Source: Gammaproteobacteria bacterium
GTDB lineage: Bacteria > Pseudomonadota > Gammaproteobacteria > Nitrococcales > Nitrococcaceae
Reading direction: 5' to 3'
Length of the DNA: 64,000 nucleotides
NCBI GenBank assembly: GCA_030433275.1
Contig: JAUILK010000004.1
Location: forward strand, 1 to 64,000
This document shows, one piece after another, positions 17,431-25,474 of the stretch. The notes beneath the pieces are model-generated. The model worked only from the letters and a program-made list of their open reading frames with translations, had not been told where the DNA came from and ran no database searches. A program made the translations under genes and the position numbers. Positions within the stretch are counted from its first letter, which is position 1, and every line of letters begins with the position of its first letter.

Positions 17431-17891
17431 CGCGCCACCTCCAATCCCGGTATCAATCGTTCCTTGAGCTGATGCGAGCGGCCGCGGAACAGGGCGATCA
17501 GCTGACCGGCCTGATTTGCCACCCGGATGTCGTAGACTCTCGTTCGCCCGGCGGTGGATTGCGCTTCGCCGTAGGCGATGAGCCTGTCGCCGAGTTTCGC
17601 GGGACTAAGGAAATCGATGCTTGCGGCGGCGGCCACGGTAATTTGGTTGGTCGAATTGCAGGCGAAGGCGAAAGTGGAATCGGCCAAGGCGAAGATGAGC
17701 CCGCCGTGGCAGTTACGGTGCCCGTTGACCATATCCGCACGCACCGGCATGGACAGCCGGGCATAGTCGGGCCGAATCTCCTCGAGCACCATGCCGAGTG
17801 CCCGCGATGCGAGATCGTCGTCCCAAAGGGCTCGGGCGCAGGCTTCAGCGACTTCCTGGGCGGGCAGTGTCCGTAGCGGAGAATCAGTCAT
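17427..17891 (-). CDS. paaI: PaaI, phenylacetyl-CoA pathway thioesterase
   Basis: A 154-residue hotdog-fold thioesterase that salvages CoA from hydroxylated phenylacetyl-CoA dead ends. The core NGHRNCHGGLIFALADSTFAFACN matches the PaaI signature, including HGG and the catalytic Asp in LADS. Its length is normal for the family. The open frame runs about 90 codons further upstream inside paaH; the ATG at 17889-17891 (MTDSPLRTLPAQEV) is taken because it overlaps the paaH stop by eight bases, as expected for translational coupling, and fits the family length. Confidence 0.92.
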   Translation of the reverse strand: MTDSPLRTLPAQEVAEACARALWDDDLASRALGMVLEEIRPDYARLSMPVRADMVNGHRNCHGGLIFALADSTFAFACNSTNQITVAAAASIDFLSPAKLGDRLIAYGEAQSTAGRTRVYDIRVANQAGQLIALFRGRSHQLKERLIPGLEVAR

Positions 17892-19401
17892 GGAATCGGT
17901 TGCCTCCATAGCGCTTGCGCCGCAGCAGCGGAGCCGCTTGGTAGCGTTCCGCGCCGTAGTATTCGCCGAGATGATCAAGCGCAGTGACCACGCGCGCGAG
18001 GCCGATGATCTCGGCCCAAGCCAAGGGGCCGCGCGGATAATTAACGCCGTCACGCATAGCGGCGTCGCAGGCGGCAGCGGTGCAGACACCTTGGCCGACC
18101 GCTTCGGCCGCGGCATTGGCGAGCATGCATACGGTGCGTAGGACGATGAGACCGGGGCTGTCATCGATTACTGAGACGGTTTTGCCCAGTGCCTGAAAGA
18201 CGCCGGCGGCAGCGGCGAGTGCCGCCGGCCCGGTCTGATCGGCGGCGGCAATGACCACGCGAGTGGTCTGGGAGAAATCCAGCGCGAGGTCAAACAGTAT
18301 CAGCTCTGAGATGCCCTCCTCCGCGGCCCGTTGCGTGGCGCTGCGTCCGTCGGTGAGCGCAAGCGCCGTTTCCGGTAGGGCGATGAGGCCGGCCCCGGTG
18401 GTGCGCTGTACCGCGCTCACCGTCTTGGCCAAAGCCGCAGCCAGCGGCTCCGCCGGGCCGAGTTCGCCATGCAGGACGATTCGCGTCGGTGGTGGGCCAG
18501 GCGGCGCCGTGTGCGGCGCCGGACGCTCGGCGCCGGGTTGATAATTATAGAAGCCGCGACCGCTTTTGCGCCCGAGGCATCCTCCGTCGAGCAGTTCCTG
18601 TTGGATCAGCGAAGGGCGGTAGCGCGGGTCCTGGAAATAGGCTTCGAACAGCGTGCGGGAGACGGCGAAGTTGATATCTTGGCCGATCATATCCATTAGC
18701 TCGAACGGTCCCATACGGAAGCCGCCGGCCTCCTGTAGGGCTGCGTCGATGGTGGCGACATCGGCGGTGCCCGCCTCCAACAGGCGTAGCGCCTCAGCAT
18801 AGTAAGGTCGGGCAATTCGGTTGACGATGAATCCCGGCGTCGAGCGCGCCCGGACCGGTTGCTTGCCCCACTTTGCTGCGGTCGCCTGTATGGTTTCAGC
18901 CACCTCATTGGCCGTGGCAAGCCCGCTCACCACCTCGACCAGCTTGAGGACGGGCGCTGGGTTGAAGAAGTGCATTCCGACTACGCGCTCGGGGCGCTGC
19001 AAGGTTGCTGCGAGGGCGGTGATGGACAGCGCCGAAGTGTTGCTCGCTAAAATGGTTTGTTCGCTACAGATTTCCTCCAGTTGCTCGAAGACTTGGCGTT
19101 TACTCGGCAGTTCCTCGACGATCGCCTCGATGATCAGCGCCGCCGGGGCCAGATCCGCCAACCGTTCGACGGGCCGAATTCGCTCCATTAGCGCCGCCAG
19201 TGTGCTGTGATTCAGTTTGCCGCGGCCGATGAGCCGCTCGAGTCCATGGCGGATGCGTTCGAGCCCCGCTGGCAGGGCCTCGGTTCGGATATCGAAGAGC
19301 AAAACCGGGTGCCCGGCGGCGGCTGCGATCTGAGCGATGCCCGCACCCATGGTGCCGGCGCCGATCACGCCGATGGCGGCGGTAGACGGCAATGCCGCCA
19401 T
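17884..19401 (-). CDS. paaH: PaaH, 3-hydroxyadipyl-CoA dehydrogenase
   Basis: A 505-residue NAD-dependent 3-hydroxyacyl-CoA dehydrogenase for the oxidation step after ring opening. The N-terminal NAD-binding fold has IGVIGAGTMGAGIAQIAAAAG; catalytic parts include ASNTSALSIT and GMHFFNPAPVLKLVEVV with the catalytic His, then TPGFIVNRI. Two C-terminal dehydrogenase domains follow (GPFELMDMIGQDINF; YPRGPLAWAEIIGL), which is the PaaH-type duplicated layout and explains the length near 500 rather than 280. It starts at the ATG at 19399-19401, one base from the paaG stop; an upstream GTG/ATG inside paaG is less likely. Confidence 0.92.
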   Translation of the reverse strand: MAALPSTAAIGVIGAGTMGAGIAQIAAAAGHPVLLFDIRTEALPAGLERIRHGLERLIGRGKLNHSTLAALMERIRPVERLADLAPAALIIEAIVEELPSKRQVFEQLEEICSEQTILASNTSALSITALAATLQRPERVVGMHFFNPAPVLKLVEVVSGLATANEVAETIQATAAKWGKQPVRARSTPGFIVNRIARPYYAEALRLLEAGTADVATIDAALQEAGGFRMGPFELMDMIGQDINFAVSRTLFEAYFQDPRYRPSLIQQELLDGGCLGRKSGRGFYNYQPGAERPAPHTAPPGPPPTRIVLHGELGPAEPLAAALAKTVSAVQRTTGAGLIALPETALALTDGRSATQRAAEEGISELILFDLALDFSQTTRVVIAAADQTGPAALAAAAGVFQALGKTVSVIDDSPGLIVLRTVCMLANAAAEAVGQGVCTAAACDAAMRDGVNYPRGPLAWAEIIGLARVVTALDHLGEYYGAERYQAAPLLRRKRYGGNRFHD

Positions 19402-19402
19402 T

Positions 19403-20194
19403 TCAGTGCCCCACAAAGCGCGGTTCGCGCTTGGCCATAAAGGCGGCTACACCCTCGCGGTAGTCATCCGTGTATCCGGCTTGGCGCTGTAAGTCGCGCT
19501 CGAGGTCGAGCTGGGTGGTTAGGCTGTTGTGCCAGGTGGCGTTGAGAGCCTGTTTGATCAAGGCGAGGCCGCGAGTGGGTTGAGCGGCAAGGTGCTGAGC
19601 GAGGTTTTGGGCTTCCTCCATCAGCCGCGCGTCGTCCACGCATTTCCAAATCATGCCCCATTGTTCGGCCTGCTCCGCCGTCAGGCGTTCTCCCAAAAGC
19701 GCCAAGGCCATAGCTCGGGCATGGCCGATCAGGCGGGGAAGATGCCACGTGCCGCCGCTATCGGGTACCAGACCGAGCTTGCAGAAAGCCTGAATGAAGC
19801 TGGCGGAGCGTCCGGCGAGCACGATATCGCAGGCCAACGCCAGGTTGGCACCGGCCCCGGCGGCAACGCCGTTGACCGCGCACAGCACCGGTATCCGCAA
19901 CGAGCGCAGCGTGCGAATCAGCGGATTGTAGTGTTGCTCCAGGGACTTGCCGAGATCGGGAGCGTGCTTGCCTGGAGCGATAGCGCGCTCGTCGAGATCC
20001 TGACCTGCACAAAATGCCCGACCGTATCCGGTGATGAGCAGGCTGCGCGTGGCCGAGTCCCGCTCGATGTGCTGTAGGGCGTTAAGGAGCTCGGAGTGCA
20101 TTACGGCGTTGCAGCTGTTCAGCCGTTGCGGCCGGTTCAGGGTCAATGTGGCTACACCGGTGGCGGTTGCCAATTCGATGGTCTGGTAGCTCAT
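19403..20194 (-). CDS. paaG: PaaG, ring-1,2-epoxyphenylacetyl-CoA isomerase
   Basis: A 263-residue crotonase-fold enzyme that turns the 1,2-epoxide made by PaaABCE into the oxepin form. It follows E. coli PaaG closely: LNRPQRLNSCNAVMHSELL, FCAGQDLDER, NPLIRTLRSLRIPVLCAVNGVAAGAGANLALACD and KLGLVPDSGGTWHLPRLIGHARAMALALLG. An Asp (VPDSGG) is used where true enoyl-CoA hydratases have a catalytic Glu, which marks the isomerase. It is the first gene of the leftward run; the divergent gap to paaN holds the promoters. Confidence 0.93.
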   Translation of the reverse strand: MSYQTIELATATGVATLTLNRPQRLNSCNAVMHSELLNALQHIERDSATRSLLITGYGRAFCAGQDLDERAIAPGKHAPDLGKSLEQHYNPLIRTLRSLRIPVLCAVNGVAAGAGANLALACDIVLAGRSASFIQAFCKLGLVPDSGGTWHLPRLIGHARAMALALLGERLTAEQAEQWGMIWKCVDDARLMEEAQNLAQHLAAQPTRGLALIKQALNATWHNSLTTQLDLERDLQRQAGYTDDYREGVAAFMAKREPRFVGH

Positions 20195-20426
20195 GGTAGC
20201 AGCATTCCTGACGGTATTTGTATTTCCGCCGCTAGCGCGACGGGGTTCGACGGAGTTGCGCTATTGTGTTCGCACCGTCGTGCTCTCCTGCGAGTATAGA
20301 AGCGTGTCAGTCGCCCATGCGACGACACTGTTAGTGAGCGTTTCGGTCGCTGGCGTACCGCCGCGCGTGGTGGATTGGCCATTGACGATCAGTGCCCTTA
20401 TTCTGTTTTTTAGATACAAAAATTAA

Positions 20427-20455
20427 TTGACACAATGCATATACGTATCAATATT
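20427..20455 (+). promoter_or_regulatory. paaN promoter with PaaX-type operator overlapping it
   Basis: TTGACA (20427-20432), a 17-base spacer and AATATT (20450-20455) form a sigma-70 promoter facing paaN. Laid over it at 20428-20450 is TGACACA-N8-ACGTATCA, an imperfect palindrome that recurs base for base in its arms at the paaA promoter (47689-47711). Position over the -35 and spacer suggests repression. PaaX is the obvious regulator, but the site could belong to another factor. The rest of the 313-base gap between paaG and paaN holds nothing else I can name. Confidence 0.6.
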
Positions 20456-20507
20456 GCAGGCATGAGATGAACGTCCGCCTGACCGAGCGGCAAGCCGAGG
20501 AGGCGCC

Positions 20508-22175
20508 ATGAGCCAGGAGTTCTTCACCAAGCATCGCGCTACCCTGGAGCAGGCCATCGAAACCACGCGCCGCCGCGATTATTGGAGCCCATATCCGGAG
20601 ATTCCGAGCGGGAAGATCTATGGTGAGAGCGCCGCCGCCGTGGGCCAGGCGGCCTTTGAGAGCTGGCTACACAAGCGCTTCGAGCTGCAGCAACCGGGTA
20701 CTGTGGCGGAAATCGGCGACGAGGTCTCACCGTATGGTTTTGCCCTCGGCGTGCGCTATCCTCAACCGGACTTCGATCAGCTCCTGCCGGCCATGCAGGC
20801 GGCTTTACCTGCCTGGCGCGACGCCGGTGCTGAAGCGCGAGCGGGCGTGTGCCTGGAGATCTTGGCGCGATTGAACAAGCGCAGCTTCGAGCTGGGGCAA
20901 GCGGTCATGCATACGACCGGTCAGGGTTTTGTCATGGCCTTTCAGGCCGGCGCAACCCATGCCCAGGATCGTGGTTTGGAGGCCATTGCCTATGCCTACG
21001 AAGCGATGAGCCGAATTCCGCCGCACAGCCGCTGGGTCAAGTCCCAGGGCAAGCACGATCCGCTTTGCATGGACAAGACCTTTTATGTGGTCCCGCGCGG
21101 ACTGGCGCTGCTGATCGGGGTTTCGACCTTTCCGACTTGGAATGGTTATCCGGGCTTGTTTGCAAGCTTGGTGACCGGTAACCCAGTCGTGGTCAAGCCG
21201 CATCCGGCAGCCGTGCTGCCATTGGCGCTTACCGTGCAAGTGGCGCAGGAGGTTTTGGCGGAGGCCGGTTTTGATCCTTGGCTGGTCGCGCTCGCACCGG
21301 ATAGCCGCGCGGCGCCGGTCACCAAAGAGCTGGCGCAAAGGCCCGAGATCCGCCTGATCGACTACACTGGGGGCACGGCGTTTGGCAACTGGTTGGAGGA
21401 GCATTGCCGCCAAGCCCAGCTCTATACGGAGAAGGCGGGCGTGAACTCGGTGATCATTGATTCCACCGACAATTTACAGGGACTGGTGGGCAATCTTGCT
21501 TTCTCGCTCAGCCTCTACTCGGGGCAGATGTGCACCACGCCGCAGAATATCTATGTACCGAGCGGCGGCATCGAGACGGACCAGGGACGGCTCGGCTGTG
21601 ACGAGCTCGCCCAGGCTATCGCCGAGGGCATCACAGGGCTGCTTGCCGACGCTGAGCGGGCCGCCGAGCTTTTGGGCGCCATTCAGTCGGAGGACACCAT
21701 CCGGCGCACCGCGGAAGCGGCGCAGCTCGGCGAGGTGGTGCTGGCCTCCGAGCCGCGCGCGCATCCACGGTTTTCGGATGCACGCGTGCGTACGCCGCTG
21801 CTGCTCAAAGTGGCCGCCGCATCGAGTGATTGCTACGACCGGGAATGGTTCGGCCCGATTGCCTTCGTTGTTGCCACCGAGTCCACCGACGAGAGCATCG
21901 ATCGGGCGCGTGGGTCGGCTTTGGCGCACGGAGCGATTACCTGGTCGGTCTACGCCGTTGAGGCGGCTGTGCTGGAGCGCACGCAGCGCGCCGCACTGGA
22001 GGCCGGGGTCGCGCTGTCCTGCAATCTCACCGATGGTGTTTACGTCAATCAATCAGCTGCCTTCAGTGACTTCCATGCTACTGGAGCGAACCCGGCGGCC
22101 AACGCCTGTCTCTGTGATGTCGCCTTCGTCGCCAACCGCTTCCGTGTCGTGCAGACGCGGCGGCATGCAGCCTGA
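20508..22175 (+). CDS. paaN: PaaN-type aldehyde dehydrogenase of phenylacetate degradation
   Basis: A 555-residue NADP-dependent aldehyde dehydrogenase expected to oxidise the semialdehyde formed when the oxepin-CoA ring opens. Aldehyde dehydrogenase landmarks are GVSTFPTWNGYPGLFASLVTGNPVVVKPHP, DYTGGTAFGNWLE, LYTEKAGVNSVII and the catalytic Cys in SGQMCTTPQNIYVP. Unlike E. coli PaaZ (681 residues), it lacks the C-terminal MaoC-like oxepin-CoA hydrolase domain, as in the stand-alone PaaN subfamily, so ring opening must be done by a separate hydratase not found in this window. The start ATG 20508 has GAGGAGG just upstream. The next gene, a hydratase, follows 56 bases later. Confidence 0.88.
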   Translation: MSQEFFTKHRATLEQAIETTRRRDYWSPYPEIPSGKIYGESAAAVGQAAFESWLHKRFELQQPGTVAEIGDEVSPYGFALGVRYPQPDFDQLLPAMQAALPAWRDAGAEARAGVCLEILARLNKRSFELGQAVMHTTGQGFVMAFQAGATHAQDRGLEAIAYAYEAMSRIPPHSRWVKSQGKHDPLCMDKTFYVVPRGLALLIGVSTFPTWNGYPGLFASLVTGNPVVVKPHPAAVLPLALTVQVAQEVLAEAGFDPWLVALAPDSRAAPVTKELAQRPEIRLIDYTGGTAFGNWLEEHCRQAQLYTEKAGVNSVIIDSTDNLQGLVGNLAFSLSLYSGQMCTTPQNIYVPSGGIETDQGRLGCDELAQAIAEGITGLLADAERAAELLGAIQSEDTIRRTAEAAQLGEVVLASEPRAHPRFSDARVRTPLLLKVAAASSDCYDREWFGPIAFVVATESTDESIDRARGSALAHGAITWSVYAVEAAVLERTQRAALEAGVALSCNLTDGVYVNQSAAFSDFHATGANPAANACLCDVAFVANRFRVVQTRRHAA

Positions 22176-22231
22176 AAATTCGGGACAGGCCCGATCAGCG
22201 CTCCTAGCGGGCCGCGATGAGAGGCAAGTGA

Positions 22232-23011
22232 ATGAGTTATCGGTGTATTTTGGTCGAATCTCGCGAACGGGTCGCGCTTATTACGCTGAATCGGCCGGAA
22301 GCGTTGAATGCCTTGTCCGACGAACTCATGGCCGAACTAGGGGCGGCTATCGCCGAGTTCGATGGGGACGATGGAATTGGCTGTCTCGCGATCACCGGCA
22401 GTGACAAGGCGTTTGCCGCAGGTGCCGATATCAAAGAGCTGCAAGCGCAGAACTTCTTCGGGGTGTTCCGCCGCGATTTTCCCAGCGCCGCGGGTTGGAG
22501 TGCCGCACGGCGGGCGCGCAAGCCTATCATCGCTGCGGTGGCCGGTTATGCGCTGGGTGGCGGCTGTGAGCTGGCGATGGCCTGTGATCTGATCATTGCG
22601 GCCGATACCGCGCGGTTTGGCCAGCCGGAGGTTACCATCGGCACGATGCCTGGTGCCGGCGGCACGCAACGGTTGGCGCGGGCGGTGGGCAAGGCGAAGG
22701 CTATGGAGCTGTGCCTGACAGGGCGCTTAATGGATGCGACAGAGGCTGAGCGTGCCGGGCTGGTTGCCCGGGTCGTGCCGGCGGATGAGCTATTGACAGA
22801 GGCACTGAAAACAGCCGCCGCCATCGCCTCGCATTCGTTACCGATAACGATGATGATCAAGGAGGCTGTCAACGAGGCCTTTGAAGCCGGGCTTCAGGAA
22901 GGGCTGCAATTGGAGCGCCGGCTGTTCCAGTCCACCTTCGCCACCGAGGATCGCAAGGAAGGCATGGACGCTTTCGTAGATAAACGCGCGCCGAACTTCA
23001 AGCATCGCTAG
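22232..23011 (+). CDS. paaF: PaaF-like enoyl-CoA hydratase
   Basis: A 259-residue crotonase-family enzyme for hydration of 2,3-didehydroadipyl-CoA. Both catalytic glutamates of true hydratases are present ([11 protein letters not shown] and [19 protein letters not shown]), together with [11 protein letters not shown] for the oxyanion hole. It differs from PaaG, which lacks the second Glu. Position directly after paaN supports a role in the pathway; by sequence alone it could also be a general short-chain hydratase. It ends about 185 bases before the ModE-like sites of modA. Confidence 0.85.
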   Translation: MSYRCILVESRERVALITLNRPEALNALSDELMAELGAAIAEFDGDDGIGCLAITGSDKAFAAGADIKELQAQNFFGVFRRDFPSAAGWSAARRARKPIIAAVAGYALGGGCELAMACDLIIAADTARFGQPEVTIGTMPGAGGTQRLARAVGKAKAMELCLTGRLMDATEAERAGLVARVVPADELLTEALKTAAAIASHSLPITMMIKEAVNEAFEAGLQEGLQLERRLFQSTFATEDRKEGMDAFVDKRAPNFKHR

Positions 23012-23195
23012 GTGTGTCACCCGGCCAACTTACGGGAGGGATCCGTTTGGTGCGGCCGGGGCGCCCGAGCCCTGCGCCGCATGGGCAATTGTATTCTCTG
23101 CAGTCGTATTTCCGAGCCGACGTAACACGCGATCTTACGAATGATCTCAGCTCGATCGTCCGGGGTGATTGCATTCATTGTACGCCATGGAGTGC

Positions 23196-23255
23196 TTGAC
23201 ATATCGCTATATAAGATAAAACATAGCGTCGCTATGTGTGATAGGATATAGCGAT
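23196..23255 (+). promoter_or_regulatory. Two tandem ModE-like operators over the modA promoter
   Basis: Half-sites at 23203-23212 (ATCGCTATAT), 23221-23228 (ACATAGCG), 23230-23237 (CGCTATGT) and 23246-23255 (ATATAGCGAT) form two copies of CGCTATRT-N8-AYATAGCG, arranged symmetrically about base 23229. This closely resembles the ModE box of E. coli (CGTTATATA arms). A TTGACA at 23196-23201 abuts the first half-site, with TAAAAC as a poor -10 inside, so binding would block transcription. ModE with molybdate is the expected repressor; no modE gene is in the window. The rest of the 305-base gap after paaF shows nothing further. Confidence 0.7.
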
Positions 23256-23316
23256 TGGGCGTGATGCATCGGCGTTTTATCCCATCCCTTCGGATCTGAC
23301 AACGTGGGAGATCGAC

Positions 23317-24129
23317 ATGAGAGGCTTTGGAGGCCGCCAGGCGAGGAGTGTGCTTTCCCTGATAGTTAGCGTGGTTTTGCTCGGCCATGGAGCGGCCTGG
23401 GCCGGTGCGGCGAAAATTGCTGTGGCGTCCAATTTTCAGGCGACCGCCAAGCAACTCGCTGCTGCTTTCGAGCGACAGACCGGTGCCATCATCAAGCTAA
23501 GCTTTGGCTCGACCGGTTTGTTCTACGCTCAGATCCGCCACGGTGCGCCGTTCGATGCTTTTTTTGCAGCCGATGAGGCGCGCCCGCGGCGCTTGGAGCA
23601 GGAAGGTGTCATCGTACCGGGCAGCCGCTTCACCTATGCCGAGGGTAAGCTCGTGCTGTGGAGTGCGAAGCCGGATTATGTACTCGGCAATGGCAAGGTG
23701 CTGCGCGAGGGTGGCTTTGAGCACATCGCTCTCGCCAACCCCAAACTCGCCCCTTACGGTTTGGCCGCACAGCAGGCATTGCGGGAGCTCGGCCTTTGGG
23801 AGACCCTGCAAAAGGACGATCGGCTAGTGATGGGACAGAATATCGGCCAGACTCACCAACTCGTCGCGAGTGGCAGCGTATCGCTCGGTTTCGTGGCGCT
23901 CTCACAGATCCAGCGACCCGGTCAGCTCGTACCGGGTAGCTATTGGCCGGTGCCCTCCAAATTCTACGAGCCCATCACCCAGCAGGCCGTTTTGGTTCAG
24001 GATGCGCAGGTGGCTCGGGCCTTCCTGGAGTTCATCCGTAGCCCGCAGGCGCGCCCCATCATCGAATCATACGGCTATCAGGTGCCGGTGGGCGCAATCG
24101 CACCGCATCGGGCGGCCGTCACCAAATAG
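23317..24129 (+). CDS. modA: ModA, molybdate-binding periplasmic protein
   Basis: A 270-residue substrate-binding protein of the molybdate ABC transporter. It has a signal peptide (residues about 1-30, ending AAWAG), then the ModA pattern IAVASNFQATAKQLAAAFERQTG, IKLSFGSTGLFYAQIRHGAPFDAFFAADEARP, and the oxyanion-binding features LANPKLAPYGLAAQQAL and MGQNIGQTHQLVASGSVSLGFVALSQI. GGGAG lies seven bases before ATG 23317. The membrane and ATPase genes modB and modC do not follow; instead a molbindin gene does. The transporter must be completed by genes elsewhere, or this ModA works with another permease. Confidence 0.9.
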   Translation: MRGFGGRQARSVLSLIVSVVLLGHGAAWAGAAKIAVASNFQATAKQLAAAFERQTGAIIKLSFGSTGLFYAQIRHGAPFDAFFAADEARPRRLEQEGVIVPGSRFTYAEGKLVLWSAKPDYVLGNGKVLREGGFEHIALANPKLAPYGLAAQQALRELGLWETLQKDDRLVMGQNIGQTHQLVASGSVSLGFVALSQIQRPGQLVPGSYWPVPSKFYEPITQQAVLVQDAQVARAFLEFIRSPQARPIIESYGYQVPVGAIAPHRAAVTK

Positions 24130-24169
24130 GCGGAGCCTATCGAGTGGGGTTTGAAAAAGGAGCAACGCG

Positions 24170-24385
24170 ATGCAGATGAACATCAGCGCTCGTAACGCGC
24201 TCAAGGGTAAAGTCGTGAACGTCAATGTTGGTGTCGTCAACACAGAGGTCGTCATCGAGCTACCGGGCGGTGATAATATCGTCTCAGTCATCTCGAAAGA
24301 ATCCGCCAGCAAGCTTGGTCTGGTGCCGGGAAAACCCTGCTATGCCGTCATCAAAGCCTCCCATGTCATGGTAGCCGTCGATTAA
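24170..24385 (+). CDS. Molbindin (TOBE-domain molybdate-binding protein, Mop family)
   Basis: A 71-residue single TOBE/Mop domain: MNISARNALKGKVVNVNVG, VNTEVVIELPGGDNIVSVISKESASKLGL in pieces, then PGKPCYAVIKASHVMVAVD. The SARN-x-LKG and KASHVM patterns are those of the domain that binds oxyanions at subunit interfaces of hexameric Mop storage proteins. It is expected to buffer cytoplasmic molybdate or tungstate. It lies 40 bases after modA and most likely shares its ModE-type control. An AAGGAGC precedes the ATG. Confidence 0.9.
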   Translation: MQMNISARNALKGKVVNVNVGVVNTEVVIELPGGDNIVSVISKESASKLGLVPGKPCYAVIKASHVMVAVD

Positions 24386-24517
24386 CGATCACAGAGCAGG
24401 TCTACCGCCGTTAACGACGGCGCTGCCCCGTTGTTTGTGGCACGCAATAGCGGTGTTTAGCACAGGGAAGTCTTCTTCAGCCGCCATCCCCGGCTGATCT
24501 GTTTCCGCACGTTGCCG

Positions 24518-25396
24518 CTAGCTGGCGAGAAGGGCTACACCGGCCACCATAAGGGCGCCGGCGGCCAAGCGTCTGAGCAAGTCTTGCTCACCGAAGAGCA
24601 GAGCACCGTAGATCATACCGAAGAGGATGCTGATGCGTTTGACTGAGATCATGTAAGCCGTCGCGACCCGCTCCAGCGCCATGAAATGAGTGACAATCAT
24701 GGCCGTGAATAGGCCACCGATCAACAGATGGATGGCTGGCTTGCGCCCGAGTACGTGCAGTACCCGCGGGCGAGAACTCGAAAAAGCGAACAAGATCAGG
24801 CTCAGCAGGCCCAGCAAAACGAAATAGACGGCCGCGAAGCTCCAGGATGAGGCATACTGCAGCTCGATTTTGCCGATCACCGAGGTCAGGCCATAGATGA
24901 GCGCCACCGCGAGCATCAGACGGGAGCCGCGCTCATTCACAATGGCGCGTAAAGGCTTACTCAAGCGAACTCGCCCAGGCGTTTCGGCGGCCTCCAGGTT
25001 GAGGAGATAAGCACCGCTGACCACCAGGACGATACCGAGCAAGCCTTGTGCCGAAACTCGCTCGCCCAGCAGCAGATAACCCGCCATGGCTGTGAACACC
25101 GGGGTAAACGCCAGATAAGGCAGTGTAAGCGAGAGCGGACTATCGCGAATTGCTTGCATATAGAGCAGCATGGCGAGAATTTCCAGTGGCAAGGCCAGTG
25201 CAAGCCAACACCAAAATACTGGCGGTACCGTAGGTAGCGGACTGAAATACAGCAGTGGTGTCAATAACAGCGCGGAAAAGGAAAATCGCACCAGCACCAT
25301 TTCACGGGCACGGTAGCCGGGCAGGAGTTTTTTCGAGCAGGCGTCTGCAGAGGCCAGGCTGAACGCGCTAAGCAAGGCGAGCGCGAGCCAAGTCAT
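24518..25396 (-). CDS. EamA/DMT-family membrane transporter
   Basis: A 292-residue inner-membrane protein with about ten hydrophobic segments in two EamA repeats of five. The first repeat carries PLSLTLPYLAFTPVFTAMAGYLLLGERV, the second ATAYMISVKRISILFGMIYGALLFGEQ; the closing LLLGERV / LLFGEQD motifs are characteristic of drug/metabolite transporters. The substrate is unknown; members export amino acids, sugars, purines or other small metabolites. It is monocistronic as far as can be seen, transcribed toward modA-mop, with 78 bases separating it from the L,D-transpeptidase on the same strand. Confidence 0.82.
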   Translation of the reverse strand: MTWLALALLSAFSLASADACSKKLLPGYRAREMVLVRFSFSALLLTPLLYFSPLPTVPPVFWCWLALALPLEILAMLLYMQAIRDSPLSLTLPYLAFTPVFTAMAGYLLLGERVSAQGLLGIVLVVSGAYLLNLEAAETPGRVRLSKPLRAIVNERGSRLMLAVALIYGLTSVIGKIELQYASSWSFAAVYFVLLGLLSLILFAFSSSRPRVLHVLGRKPAIHLLIGGLFTAMIVTHFMALERVATAYMISVKRISILFGMIYGALLFGEQDLLRRLAAGALMVAGVALLAS

Positions 25397-25474
25397 AACG
25401 TGCTGGATCGGGAATCATCTTTCCCGCGCGGCCTTGGTGACCGGCCTCGTCGGGGACCCTCGCGCCGGGCCGGT

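Noticed and set aside
24386-24517. CGCCGT/ACGGCG hairpin after the molbindin gene as a terminator
   Set aside because: The stem is short and no T-run follows.
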